Shown: one piece after another, positions 16,331 to 25,306 of the stretch | Layout of the letters: each line of letters opens with the position of its first letter | Numbering within the stretch: position 1 is the stretch's first letter | Assembly: GCA_002700285.1 (NCBI GenBank) | Contig: PACT01000029.1 | Location: 22,519 to 76,338, forward strand | From: Crocinitomicaceae bacterium | GTDB lineage: Bacteria; Bacteroidota; Bacteroidia; Flavobacteriales_D; Sanyastnellaceae | Direction of reading: 5' to 3' | DNA: 53,820 bases | Translations under genes and position numbers: made by a program | Notes under the pieces: generated by a model | The model's database searches: none | Told to the model about the DNA's origin: nothing | What the model saw: the letters and a program-made list of their open reading frames with translations, nothing else

Positions 16331-17619
16331 AACCCATACTTGTTCTTCCAAAGTGACTTCAGGTAAACGCTCATTGACTTTTCTCGCGGATTGTCCCCTG
16401 GATTGTATAACTGCTTACCCTCCAATCCAACAGGCATACACTCTTGTTCACTAAATCCAGAAGGCGCATCATGGTCGTACGCATATCCCTCTCCATAACC
16501 CAGCTTAGACATGAGTTCGGTAGGTGCATTTCTAAGATGAAGAGGTACGGGCAAGTCGCCCGTTTCTTGCACCAAAGCTTGCGCATCTTTGATCGCCATG
16601 TATGAAGCATTGCTTTTGGGACTAGAAGCAAGATAAACGACACACTGGGAAAGTAAAATACGTGACTCAGGCATACCGATTCTCTCTACGGCTTGGAAAG
16701 TAGAAGTCGCCAACACAAGCGCAGTAGGATTTGCATTTCCGATGTCTTCTGAGGCGCTTATGAGAAGTCTGCGTGCAATGAACTTCGCATCTTCACCTCC
16801 TTCAATCATCCTTGCGAGATAATAAACAGCGGCATTGGGATCACTTGATCGTATGCTTTTTATAAAGGCACTGATGATGTCGTAATGCGCCTCGCCCCCT
16901 TTGTCGTATCCGGCAGCTGTAGAGCCTATGAGATCTTTCACAATTTCATTCGTGACTTGCACGGCACCCGAAGGAATACTCTGAACGACCATTTCAAGAA
17001 CATTTAACAATCTTCGTGCATCTCCCCCACTTGCTCTCATCAATGCTTCTTTCTCGACAATCTCAATGTCACGAGAACTTAAAAGAACATCTTCTTCTAT
17101 CGCTTGCTTAATCAGGGAATCAAGCTCTTCTAGACTCAAGTGCTCAAGAATATAAATTTGACAGCGAGACCTCAAAGCAGGGATAACCTCAAAAGATGGG
17201 TTTTCAGTCGTGGCACCAATTAATGTAACCCACCCTTGCTCTACAGCTCCTAACAAACTATCCTGCTGTGATTTTGAGAACCGATGAATTTCATCAATAA
17301 AGAGAATAGATTTCCCGGCGAACATCCCACCACTTTTTGCACGCGCAATCACTTCTCTCACCTCCTTAACACCACTATTAATGGCCGAAAGTTGATGAAA
17401 AGGCAATCCTACTTTATCCGCTAAAATCCTTGCCAGAGTGGTCTTCCCTACCCCCGGAGGGCCCCAAAGAATCATTGAAGGTAAAGTGCCAGCATCCGCC
17501 GCATTTCTCAAAACAGCGCCTGGCCCCACCAAATGTGTTTGGCCCAAATAGTGATCCAATGTTTTTGGGCGCATCCGCTCTGCAAGAGGCATCACATCAG
17601 AATTAACAATATTATTCAC
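16327..17619 (-). CDS. rarA: Replication-associated recombination protein A (AAA+ ATPase)
   Basis: AAA+ clamp-loader-like ATPase of the RarA/MgsA/WRNIP1 family, which acts at stalled replication forks. 430 residues, normal length. Seen: the N-terminal LAERMRPKTLDHYLGQTHLV, Walker A GPPGVGKTTLAR, Walker B ILFIDEIHRF, sensor 1 GATTENPSFEV, and arginine-finger/sensor 2 regions (RSRCQIYIL, SGGDARRLLN). The C-terminal tetramerisation part contains ARMIEGGEDAKFIARRL and ASEDIGNANPTAL. The start codon overlaps the stop of the upstream acyltransferase gene by four bases (ATGA), so the two are translationally coupled. Confidence 0.95.
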   Translation of the reverse strand: MNNIVNSDVMPLAERMRPKTLDHYLGQTHLVGPGAVLRNAADAGTLPSMILWGPPGVGKTTLARILADKVGLPFHQLSAINSGVKEVREVIARAKSGGMFAGKSILFIDEIHRFSKSQQDSLLGAVEQGWVTLIGATTENPSFEVIPALRSRCQIYILEHLSLEELDSLIKQAIEEDVLLSSRDIEIVEKEALMRASGGDARRLLNVLEMVVQSIPSGAVQVTNEIVKDLIGSTAAGYDKGGEAHYDIISAFIKSIRSSDPNAAVYYLARMIEGGEDAKFIARRLLISASEDIGNANPTALVLATSTFQAVERIGMPESRILLSQCVVYLASSPKSNASYMAIKDAQALVQETGDLPVPLHLRNAPTELMSKLGYGEGYAYDHDAPSGFSEQECMPVGLEGKQLYNPGDNPREKSMSVYLKSLWKNKYGF

Positions 17620-18539
17620 GATTCTAAGGTACGCTCAAACATTCTCTTTTGAACCTTCATTCCCTCTGGAATCTGATGTTTCCATCTTTTATGAGACCAA
17701 AGCCAATCACTTGGCGCGTTCAAAATCTCCATCTCCAATTCACCCAAACATTTGTCGATAACATGTCCTTTGTTTAGTGTTTTTACATTTTCCTCAACCA
17801 AACGAAATTCAACTTTATATCGGCCTCTACCTGTTCTGCGAACAGCGCCATAGACCACAGCCGCATCATAAGTATGCGCCCACTTCTCGGCACCGAAATA
17901 AACAGGCGTTTCTAAACCCAGAAAAGTGGTCCACCACGCTTTCTTTGGATCATGAGGGCTTTGATCAAAACCAAAACCAACGGCGACAGGCTCTCCCCCT
18001 TCTTTGACATGAGTGTCCATCCACGTCTTACACTCTTCAATTTCAATCATTTTAAGACCCTTTCTTTGACGAGATTTCAGCATCGCATCATCCATGATTG
18101 GATCACTTAACCTCTTATATAGCGCCATTGTTTTATGGTCTATAGCTCCTGAGAGTGTCATCGCATACATTTCCCAATTTGCCATATGGGCACCTACAAG
18201 AATGACATGTCTCCCTTCTTTATGAAGACGATTCATGAGACTTACACCTTCCTCGGAATATTCTACCCTGGTATAGACTGAATGATCTTTTGCAGAAAAA
18301 AGCTTCATCGATTCTAAAGTGATGTCACAAAAGTTTTTGTAAAAACCTTTTGAAAGTGATTGAATATTTTCCCGCCCAAATACTTTTTTCAAGTTTCCAA
18401 GAACGATCTCCTTCCGATATCCTCCTACAATGGCCATAAAACCAGAAATGACAGAAGCCTCAAGGTGCAACATCCACCATGGCTGCATTCCAAAAACCTG
18501 CATCAATCGCAACAATATTCTTGATTTGATTGTATTCAT
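17616..18539 (-). CDS. LpxL/HtrB-like lysophospholipid/lipid A acyltransferase
   Basis: 307 residues from the ATG at 18539, which follows the stop of the upstream MBL gene by one base; a longer frame to 18584 lies inside that gene. An N-terminal hydrophobic or amphipathic segment is followed by the acyltransferase signature LVGAHMANWEMYAM (an HxxxWE-type catalytic site) and GFGFDQSPHDPKKAWWTTFLG with VYFGAEKWA. This matches the Bacteroidota members of the LpxL/HtrB family that add secondary acyl chains to lipid A or related lipids at the inner membrane. The acyl donor and acceptor cannot be told from sequence. It forms one operon with the MBL hydrolase and rarA. Confidence 0.87.
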   Translation of the reverse strand: MNTIKSRILLRLMQVFGMQPWWMLHLEASVISGFMAIVGGYRKEIVLGNLKKVFGRENIQSLSKGFYKNFCDITLESMKLFSAKDHSVYTRVEYSEEGVSLMNRLHKEGRHVILVGAHMANWEMYAMTLSGAIDHKTMALYKRLSDPIMDDAMLKSRQRKGLKMIEIEECKTWMDTHVKEGGEPVAVGFGFDQSPHDPKKAWWTTFLGLETPVYFGAEKWAHTYDAAVVYGAVRRTGRGRYKVEFRLVEENVKTLNKGHVIDKCLGELEMEILNAPSDWLWSHKRWKHQIPEGMKVQKRMFERTLES

Positions 18540-18540
18540 T

Positions 18541-19317
18541 TCAATTATTTTGAATGACACACCCGTCCCATCCGACAAAAACACCCTGTGGCAATTGCGC
18601 TTGTAAATCTTCGTGTCTACCGATAAGATGACTTAAGTGAGTTAGATAGGCTGATTCAGACCCCACTCTTTCTATCACATCTAAAACTTGATCTAGTGAA
18701 TAGTGACTTGGGTGATGTGTTTTCCTTAAGGCGCTGATGACCAGAACTTTGGTACCAGTAAGTTTTGCAAAAGTTTCGTCAGATATGAGGTTAACATCCG
18801 TGATGTAAGCAAAATCCCCTACTCGAAAACCGTACACTTCCATTCTACCATGCATGACTGGCAAAATCGTCCATTTCATGCCTTGTATCTCAAAACCATT
18901 GATCAACTCATGTTCACCTAATCTATGAATATCAATTTGAGGTAATCCCCCGTGTGTGTTTTCACCGAAGGCATAAAAGAAATCACGACGAAGCGCCCGT
19001 TCAACGGCCTTGTTTGCCCAAATTGGCATTGCTTTTGAATGCTTCTGATTGAACGCCCTCACGTCATCCATACCTGCCACATGATCCTTATGCTCATGTG
19101 TATATACGATCGCATCCAAATGATTGACATCATTTCTAAGCATCTGCATTCTGAAATCAGGGCCGGTATCAACAACCACACATATGTCATTTACTTGCAC
19201 CAAAATCGAGGACCTCAACCGCTTGTCTTTGGGATCCGAAGAGCGACAAACATCACATTTACAAGCTATTACCGGCACACCCTGAGATGTGCCAGTTCCT
19301 AACAGTGTTATTTTCAT
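18541..19317 (-). CDS. PhnP/YycJ-like MBL-fold hydrolase
   Basis: 258 residues from the ATG at 19317, chosen because MKITLLGTGTSQGVPV is the standard start of this family; the longer frame to 19404 overlaps the divergent gene's promoter. Metal motifs: CKCDVC (about 25-30), the structural zinc knuckle of PhnP-like enzymes, VVDTGPDFR, YTHEHKDHVAGMDDVR, the later histidine in ILPVMHG, and the aspartate in FAYITDVN. Family members hydrolyse cyclic phosphodiesters or related phosphoesters; the substrate here is unknown. First gene of the operon with the acyltransferase and rarA. Confidence 0.88.
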   Translation of the reverse strand: MKITLLGTGTSQGVPVIACKCDVCRSSDPKDKRLRSSILVQVNDICVVVDTGPDFRMQMLRNDVNHLDAIVYTHEHKDHVAGMDDVRAFNQKHSKAMPIWANKAVERALRRDFFYAFGENTHGGLPQIDIHRLGEHELINGFEIQGMKWTILPVMHGRMEVYGFRVGDFAYITDVNLISDETFAKLTGTKVLVISALRKTHHPSHYSLDQVLDVIERVGSESAYLTHLSHLIGRHEDLQAQLPQGVFVGWDGCVIQNN

Positions 19318-19360
19318 AGTTTTAACACCTAAATCATGTTGAATTATGTGATTCACCCTG

Positions 19361-19379
19361 CAAAGATACCCTACCTTTA
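19361..19379. promoter_or_regulatory. Back-to-back -7 boxes of two divergent genes
   Basis: TATCTTTG on the minus strand (19361-19368, for the MBL operon, leader about 40 bases) and TACCTTTA on the plus strand (19372-19379, five bases before the GTG at 19385) are separated by three bases. Polymerases on the two promoters could not bind at once. Confidence 0.5.
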
Positions 19380-19384
19380 CAATA

Positions 19385-20872
19385 GTGGACTTAGAACGCG
19401 TCATATTATCTGCAAAGCAGAAAGCGCTTCGTATAAATCTGAATCAAGATATATACGGGACTTTTGCGGAAGTCGGGGCTGGTCAGGAAGTTGTAAGACA
19501 TTTTTTCAGAGCTGGTGGAGCGTCTGGAACAATCGCGAAAGCCATCAGCGCTTATGACAAAGATTTCTCTGATGCGATCTATGGCAAAGAGAAGAAAGAC
19601 AGGTATGTCTGTAAACACAGGCTTGAGAAAATGCTCAAGCATGAGTACCAACTCATTGAAGAGCGAATTAATAGAGAGAACCATCCCTCCAAACAATTCT
19701 TTGCCTTCGCCAACACGGTTGCAACAATCAATTTTCACAAGTCAAGTCAGGGACACGGATGGTTTGGCCTCAAATTCCAAACAGAACCTGGAAAGGAAGC
19801 ATCAGAGGTGATTCTACATGCCAGACTTCACGAATCGGATGCGTTACAACAACAGATTTCGACTGGGATTCTGGGCACAAATCTCATTTATGGTTGTTAC
19901 TTCTTTTATAAGGACCCTAAAGAATTACTAAAGTCACTGTATGACAACTTAGATCGAAGTCAGATCGAGATTGACATGATTCATATGAATGGGCCCGATT
20001 TCGCCAATGTAGACAATCGCCTGCTTTCTTTGCAATTGGTTAAAAATGGCATGACAGATGCTGTCATTTTCTCACCTGACGGACGAAATCTTCAAGCTGC
20101 AGATATTCTTTACAAAAAGAACATCCTCGCAATCAGAGGTAGTTTCCGTCCAGTGACGAAAGTAAATATTGATATGATTGCGAAAGGCCTCAAAAAATTC
20201 AAAGAGGAACCTAAGGTTGACCCTGAAAACATTCAGGTTTTATTCGAAATTACACTTAACAACCTAAAAGCACAAGGAGATATAGACGAGCAAGATTTCT
20301 TAGATAGGGCAGACATCCTTTGTTCAATAGGACAGACTGTTCTCATTTCAAATTACAAGAAATACTACAAGCTGGTTGAATTCTTTTCTCGACACTCGAA
20401 AAAACGCATGGGCGTCATTATGGGGGCCTCGACACTTGTTGAAATTTTTGATGAAAAGTACTATCGTAATCTGAACGGAGGAATTTTAGAAGCATTCGGA
20501 ATCCTCTTTTCTCGAGACCTAAAGATTCTTCTATATCCATGGAAAGATTCGAAGACAGGGACCCTTTGGAGTTCCAAAACAACCCCTATTCACCCACGCT
20601 TGAAGCCCCTTTACAACTATCTCACTTTCAATAAGAAAATCATAGATATTGAAGATTATGATGAAGAAGTTCTATCTATCTTCTCAACGGAAGCTTTCAA
20701 GATGATCAAGAATGGTGACAAGAACTGGGAGAATATGGTACCCACATTTGTAGACCAAATCATTAAAGAAAAATGTCTTTTCGGGTATTGTGGTGTAAAA
20801 CCAAAAACAAGCCATACTGAGGATCCTGCAGAAGCTGCTGCAAAAGCAATCGAACAAGGCACCAGCGATTAA
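19385..20872 (+). CDS. Conserved protein of unknown function, 495 aa
   Basis: Large soluble protein without signal peptide or membrane segments. I recognise it only as a widespread conserved family without an agreed function. Its striking glycine-rich opening, YGTFAEVGAGQEVVRHFFRAG followed by GASGTIAKAISAYD, recalls a nucleotide or cofactor site, but is not a standard Rossmann motif. Other invariant-looking blocks are FFAFANTVATINF, GHGWFGLKFQ, GTNLIYGCYFFYKDP, IDMIHMNGPDF, AIRGSFRPVTKVN and GVIMGASTLVEIFDEKYY. The start is GTG at 19385, five bases after a TACCTTTA box. The last 20 residues are Ala/Glu-rich and probably flexible. It ends at a strong bidirectional terminator shared with rpoC. 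Confidence 0.85.
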   Translation: MDLERVILSAKQKALRINLNQDIYGTFAEVGAGQEVVRHFFRAGGASGTIAKAISAYDKDFSDAIYGKEKKDRYVCKHRLEKMLKHEYQLIEERINRENHPSKQFFAFANTVATINFHKSSQGHGWFGLKFQTEPGKEASEVILHARLHESDALQQQISTGILGTNLIYGCYFFYKDPKELLKSLYDNLDRSQIEIDMIHMNGPDFANVDNRLLSLQLVKNGMTDAVIFSPDGRNLQAADILYKKNILAIRGSFRPVTKVNIDMIAKGLKKFKEEPKVDPENIQVLFEITLNNLKAQGDIDEQDFLDRADILCSIGQTVLISNYKKYYKLVEFFSRHSKKRMGVIMGASTLVEIFDEKYYRNLNGGILEAFGILFSRDLKILLYPWKDSKTGTLWSSKTTPIHPRLKPLYNYLTFNKKIIDIEDYDEEVLSIFSTEAFKMIKNGDKNWENMVPTFVDQIIKEKCLFGYCGVKPKTSHTEDPAEAAAKAIEQGTSD

Positions 20873-20906
20873 GCAGCATCACGTAATTATTGATGGCACA
20901 TGGCAC

Positions 20907-20938
20907 AAAAAAGGCCTCCCATTTGGGAGGCCTTTTTT
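20907..20938. terminator. Bidirectional terminator between the 19385 gene and rpoC
   Basis: Perfect 14-bp inverted repeat (AAAAAAGGCCTCCC / GGGAGGCCTTTTTT) with a 4-base ATTT loop. A-runs and T-runs on both sides make it work in both directions. It closes the conserved-protein gene (plus) and the long rpoBC transcript (minus). Confidence 0.96.
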
Positions 20939-20959
20939 ATTCAGATATATCAGAAAAAC

Positions 20960-23900
20960 CTATGATTCAGTGATTTCACTCGATGATTCTATAACAACAT
21001 CATCCGTTTCAGTCGCTTTCAAAGCAGCATCGAATTCATCCTGAGAGCCAACAGTTAAATCTTGGAAATCTCTCGATCCAGTTCCTGCAGGAATCAGGTG
21101 TCCTACAATGACATTCTCCTTAAGACCTAACAAGTGATCTTGCTTTCCGCTTACAGCAGCTTCATTCAAGACTTTCGTTGTCTCTTGGAAAGATGCCGCA
21201 GATATAAAGGATTTTGTCTGCAATGATGCACGTGTGATTCCTTGTAAAAGTGGACGAGAAGTCGCTGGAATAGCATCTCTCGCTTCAACAAGTGCAAGAT
21301 CTCTGCGCTTTAAAGATCCGTTCTCATCACGAAGACGACGCGCCGTGATCATTTGGCCTTCTGAAAGCTCTTCGCTGTCACCAGCATTAGAAATCACAAC
21401 CATACCAAATATTCTGTTGTTCTCAACCAAGAAGTCAGCTTTTTCAGCGTTCTGCTTTTCTAAGAACCTCGTGTCACCAGAATCTTCGATAACGACCTTC
21501 TTCATCATTTGACGAACAATCACCTCAAAGTGTTTGTCATTAATCTTCACACCTTGAAGACGGTAAACATCTTGAATCTCATTCACAATGTATTCTTGAA
21601 CAGCAGTAGGGCCTTTAATGTTAAGGATATCCTTCGGTGTAATCGCACCGTCAGAAAGAGGCATACCAGCTCTCACAAAATCATTATCTTGAACCAAGAT
21701 GTGCTTGGAGAGAGGCACCATGTACTTGTACTTATCTCCAACACGAGATTCAACTATGACCTCGCGATTACCTCTCTTAATTTTCCCATATGTAACGATT
21801 CCATCCACCTCAGAAACAACAGCAGGGTTAGATGGGTTACGTGCTTCAAATAGCTCAGTGACTCTTGGAAGACCTCCAGTAATATCACCAGACTTACCAG
21901 CAACACGAGGAATCTTACACAAAATCTGACCAAGTGTTGAAGTACTGCCATTCTTCACCATAATGTGGGCACCCACGGGCAATGAATAAGTACGTAAAGC
22001 TTCGCCTTTCTTATCTACAATTAAAATAGCAGGGTTCTTCTTTTTGTCTTTTGTTTCAGTAATAACAACCTCACGGAAGCCAGTTTGCTCGTCAAGTTCC
22101 TCACGGTAGGTTAAACCTTCCTCAATATTCTCAAACTTCACAGTACCCAACGCTTCACAGATAATTGCACTGTTATATGGATCCCACTTACAGACAGAGT
22201 CGTTCTTCTTTATTTTGTCTCCAGATTTTACAAAAAGCAAAGATCCATATGGTAAAATAGTTGTAGAAAAAGCAACGCCTGTTTTCGGGTCAACAACTTT
22301 GAATTCACTCGAACGAGAAACAATCACAGTTTCCTTTTCTCCGTTCTCATTTTTGCGATCAACAGTACGTAAATCTTCAATCTCAGCAACACCTTCAAAC
22401 TTCGTGCGCAACTCATTATCATCAGATATTTTTGACGCTGTACCACCTACGTGGAACGTACGAAGTGTAAGCTGAGTACCCGGCTCACCAATAGACTGAG
22501 CTGCGATAACACCCACTGCGACTCCTTTCTGAACCATTCTTGCATCAGAGAGATTTCGACCGTAACATTTGGCACAGATACCTCTCGCAGACTCACATGT
22601 AAGTACAGAACGGACTTCAACTTCATCAACACCAGCAGCTTCAATCGCACGAGACATTTTCGCAGTGATTTCTTCTCCTTCCTTTGCAAGGACTTCTCCT
22701 GTTTGTGGATGGTAGACATCAATCGCTGGAACACGTCCATCAATTCTGTCAGCAATACCCTCAACAATTTCATCATTTTTACGAAGTGGACTCACCATGA
22801 TTCCACGTAACGTTCCGCAATCCTCTTCTGTGACAATGACATCTTGAGCCACATCAACAAGACGACGTGTCAAGTAACCAGCATCCGCTGTTTTCAAAGC
22901 GGTATCCGCCAGACCTTTTCGCGCACCGTGCGTAGAAATAAAGTACTCTAGGATAGAAAGACCCTCTTTAAAGTTAGAGAGAATTGGATTCTCAATAATA
23001 TCTTGACCACCTGAGGTAGAAGATTTCTGTGGTTTCGCCATAAGACCACGCATACCCGAAAGCTGTCTAATTTGTTCTTTAGATCCACGTGCACCAGAGT
23101 GCATCATCATGTAAATAGAATTAAACCCTTGCTTGTCAGTCTCAAGCCTATCCATAAGGATATTTGTAAGACGAGAATTTGTATGTGTCCAAATATCGAT
23201 GATCTGGTTGTAACGCTCGTTATTGGTGATAAGACCCATGTTGTAGTTCTCCATCACTTCAGCAACTTCAGATGTCGCTTTTGTAACAAGCTTTTCTTTT
23301 TCTGGCGGGATAATGACATCATTCAAGTTGAATGAAAGACCACCTTTAAAAGCCATATGGAAACCGAGATGCTTAATGTCATCTAGGAATTCAGCTGTTC
23401 TCGCAACACCTACTGTTTCTAATACTTTTGCAATAATATCACGAAGAGATTTCTTCGTTAAAAGCTCATTGATATAACCTGCTTCTAACGGAACATGCTC
23501 ATTGAACAATACACGACCACACGTCGTTTCGATAATTGAAGAATCACCGTTGATATCAATAAAACGCATTTTAATAGCAGCGTGTAAATCAAGCTTACCC
23601 TCTTGGTGCATAATACTCACCTCTTGAGGAGAGTAACACACTGTACCTTCACCTTTAACAGGCCATTCAGGTGTGCTCTTACGTTCTTTTGTAATGTAAT
23701 ATAAACCCAAGACCATATCCTGAGAAGGAACCGTAATTGGGGCGCCATTGGCAGGGTTCAAAATGTTATGTGACGCCAGCATTAACAACTGCGCTTCTAA
23801 CACTGCTGCATGACCTAGTGGCAAGTGTACAGCCATTTGGTCACCATCAAAGTCAGCGTTAAACGCAGTACAAGCAAGTGGATGAAGTTGTAGTGCTTTA

Positions 23901-25285
23901 CCTTCAATTAATTTAGGTTGGAATGCCTGAATACCAAGTCTGTGGAGTGTTGGCGCACGATTTAGAAGCACCGGGTGTCCCTTCATGACATTTTCAAGAA
24001 TATCCCATACAATCGCTTCTTTTGCATCAACAATCTTCTTTGCAGACTTGACGGTCTTCACGATTCCACGCTCAAGCATCTTACGAATAATGAACGGCTT
24101 ATAAAGCTCGGCTGCCATATGCTTAGGCATACCACATTCGTGCATTTTCAGCTTAGGACCGACAACAATCACCGAACGTGCAGAATAATCAACACGCTTA
24201 CCGAGTAGATTCTGACGGAAACGACCTTGCTTACCTTTTAAGCTGTCACTTAAAGATTTTAGAGGACGGTTGCTTTCTGTCTTAACAGCACTTGATTTCC
24301 GACTGTTATCGAATAAACTATCTACGGCTTCTTGAAGCATACGCTTCTCGTTTCTTAGAATGACCTCTGGAGCCTTTATCTCAACAAGACGCTTTAAGCG
24401 GTTGTTACGAATAATGACACGACGGTATAAATCATTTAAATCAGAAGTTGCAAAACGACCACCGTCCAAGGGAACAAGGGGACGAAGTTCAGGGGGAATA
24501 ATTGGAACAACTTTAATAATCATCCACTCAGGACGATTCTCAATTCTCTTATGAGAATCACGCATGTACTCAACGACTTGAAGACGCTTTAACGCTTCAC
24601 TCTTTCTTTGTTGAGAGGTTTCAGTATCAGCTGCATGTCGAAGTTTAAATGACAACTCATCCAAATCAAGATTTGCAAGAAGATCATGAACGGCCTCAGC
24701 ACCCATTTTTGCAACAAATTTGTTTGGGTCTTTGTCGTCTAAATATTGATTTTCTTTCGGAAGGGTATCTTGAATATCGAAATACTCATCCTCAGTAAGG
24801 AAATCGTTGATTTGCAAATCCTCTCCTTCAGCATTTTTTGCAATACCAGGATTAATGACTGCGTAGCGTTCGTAGTAAATAATCTGATCTAACTTTTTCG
24901 AAGGCAGACCTAGGAGATATCCAATTTTATTTGGCAAACTTTTAAAGTACCAAATATGAGCCACAGGAACAACAAGTGAAATGTGTCCCATTCTCTCACG
25001 ACGTACTTTTTTCTCTGTCACCTCAACACCACAACGGTCACAAACGATTCCCTTATAGCGGATACGCTTGTATTTGCCGCAATGACATTCAAAGTCTTTT
25101 ACAGGTCCAAATATTCTTTCACAAAACAATCCATCACGTTCCGGCTTATAGGTTCGGTAATTGATGGTTTCTGGCTTAAGCACTTCACCGTGTGACTGCT
25201 CAAGAATAGTCTCTGGCGATGATAACGAAATCGTTATTGTCGAAAAATCGCCCGAGGTCTGTTGGGGGGTCTTTTGTTGGAACAT
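20960..25285 (-). CDS. rpoC: DNA-directed RNA polymerase subunit beta'
   Basis: Catalytic beta' subunit, about 1441 residues, normal for Bacteroidota. Seen: the zinc ribbon [20 protein letters not shown] (about 70-89), the switch/rudder region with [13 protein letters not shown], the catalytic magnesium loop [12 protein letters not shown], the second zinc site [13 protein letters not shown], and the bridge/trigger helices with [23 protein letters not shown] and [16 protein letters not shown] chose ATG 25285; the frame can extend to a TTG at 25297. It lies 21 bases after rpoB and is surely cotranscribed with it. It ends 22 bases before the bidirectional terminator. Confidence 0.98.
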   Translation of the reverse strand: MFQQKTPQQTSGDFSTITISLSSPETILEQSHGEVLKPETINYRTYKPERDGLFCERIFGPVKDFECHCGKYKRIRYKGIVCDRCGVEVTEKKVRRERMGHISLVVPVAHIWYFKSLPNKIGYLLGLPSKKLDQIIYYERYAVINPGIAKNAEGEDLQINDFLTEDEYFDIQDTLPKENQYLDDKDPNKFVAKMGAEAVHDLLANLDLDELSFKLRHAADTETSQQRKSEALKRLQVVEYMRDSHKRIENRPEWMIIKVVPIIPPELRPLVPLDGGRFATSDLNDLYRRVIIRNNRLKRLVEIKAPEVILRNEKRMLQEAVDSLFDNSRKSSAVKTESNRPLKSLSDSLKGKQGRFRQNLLGKRVDYSARSVIVVGPKLKMHECGMPKHMAAELYKPFIIRKMLERGIVKTVKSAKKIVDAKEAIVWDILENVMKGHPVLLNRAPTLHRLGIQAFQPKLIEGKALQLHPLACTAFNADFDGDQMAVHLPLGHAAVLEAQLLMLASHNILNPANGAPITVPSQDMVLGLYYITKERKSTPEWPVKGEGTVCYSPQEVSIMHQEGKLDLHAAIKMRFIDINGDSSIIETTCGRVLFNEHVPLEAGYINELLTKKSLRDIIAKVLETVGVARTAEFLDDIKHLGFHMAFKGGLSFNLNDVIIPPEKEKLVTKATSEVAEVMENYNMGLITNNERYNQIIDIWTHTNSRLTNILMDRLETDKQGFNSIYMMMHSGARGSKEQIRQLSGMRGLMAKPQKSSTSGGQDIIENPILSNFKEGLSILEYFISTHGARKGLADTALKTADAGYLTRRLVDVAQDVIVTEEDCGTLRGIMVSPLRKNDEIVEGIADRIDGRVPAIDVYHPQTGEVLAKEGEEITAKMSRAIEAAGVDEVEVRSVLTCESARGICAKCYGRNLSDARMVQKGVAVGVIAAQSIGEPGTQLTLRTFHVGGTASKISDDNELRTKFEGVAEIEDLRTVDRKNENGEKETVIVSRSSEFKVVDPKTGVAFSTTILPYGSLLFVKSGDKIKKNDSVCKWDPYNSAIICEALGTVKFENIEEGLTYREELDEQTGFREVVITETKDKKKNPAILIVDKKGEALRTYSLPVGAHIMVKNGSTSTLGQILCKIPRVAGKSGDITGGLPRVTELFEARNPSNPAVVSEVDGIVTYGKIKRGNREVIVESRVGDKYKYMVPLSKHILVQDNDFVRAGMPLSDGAITPKDILNIKGPTAVQEYIVNEIQDVYRLQGVKINDKHFEVIVRQMMKKVVIEDSGDTRFLEKQNAEKADFLVENNRIFGMVVISNAGDSEELSEGQMITARRLRDENGSLKRRDLALVEARDAIPATSRPLLQGITRASLQTKSFISAASFQETTKVLNEAAVSGKQDHLLGLKENVIVGHLIPAGTGSRDFQDLTVGSQDEFDAALKATETDDVVIESSSEITES

Positions 25286-25306
25286 ATCAGTTTTCAATGA
25301 GGGGTA

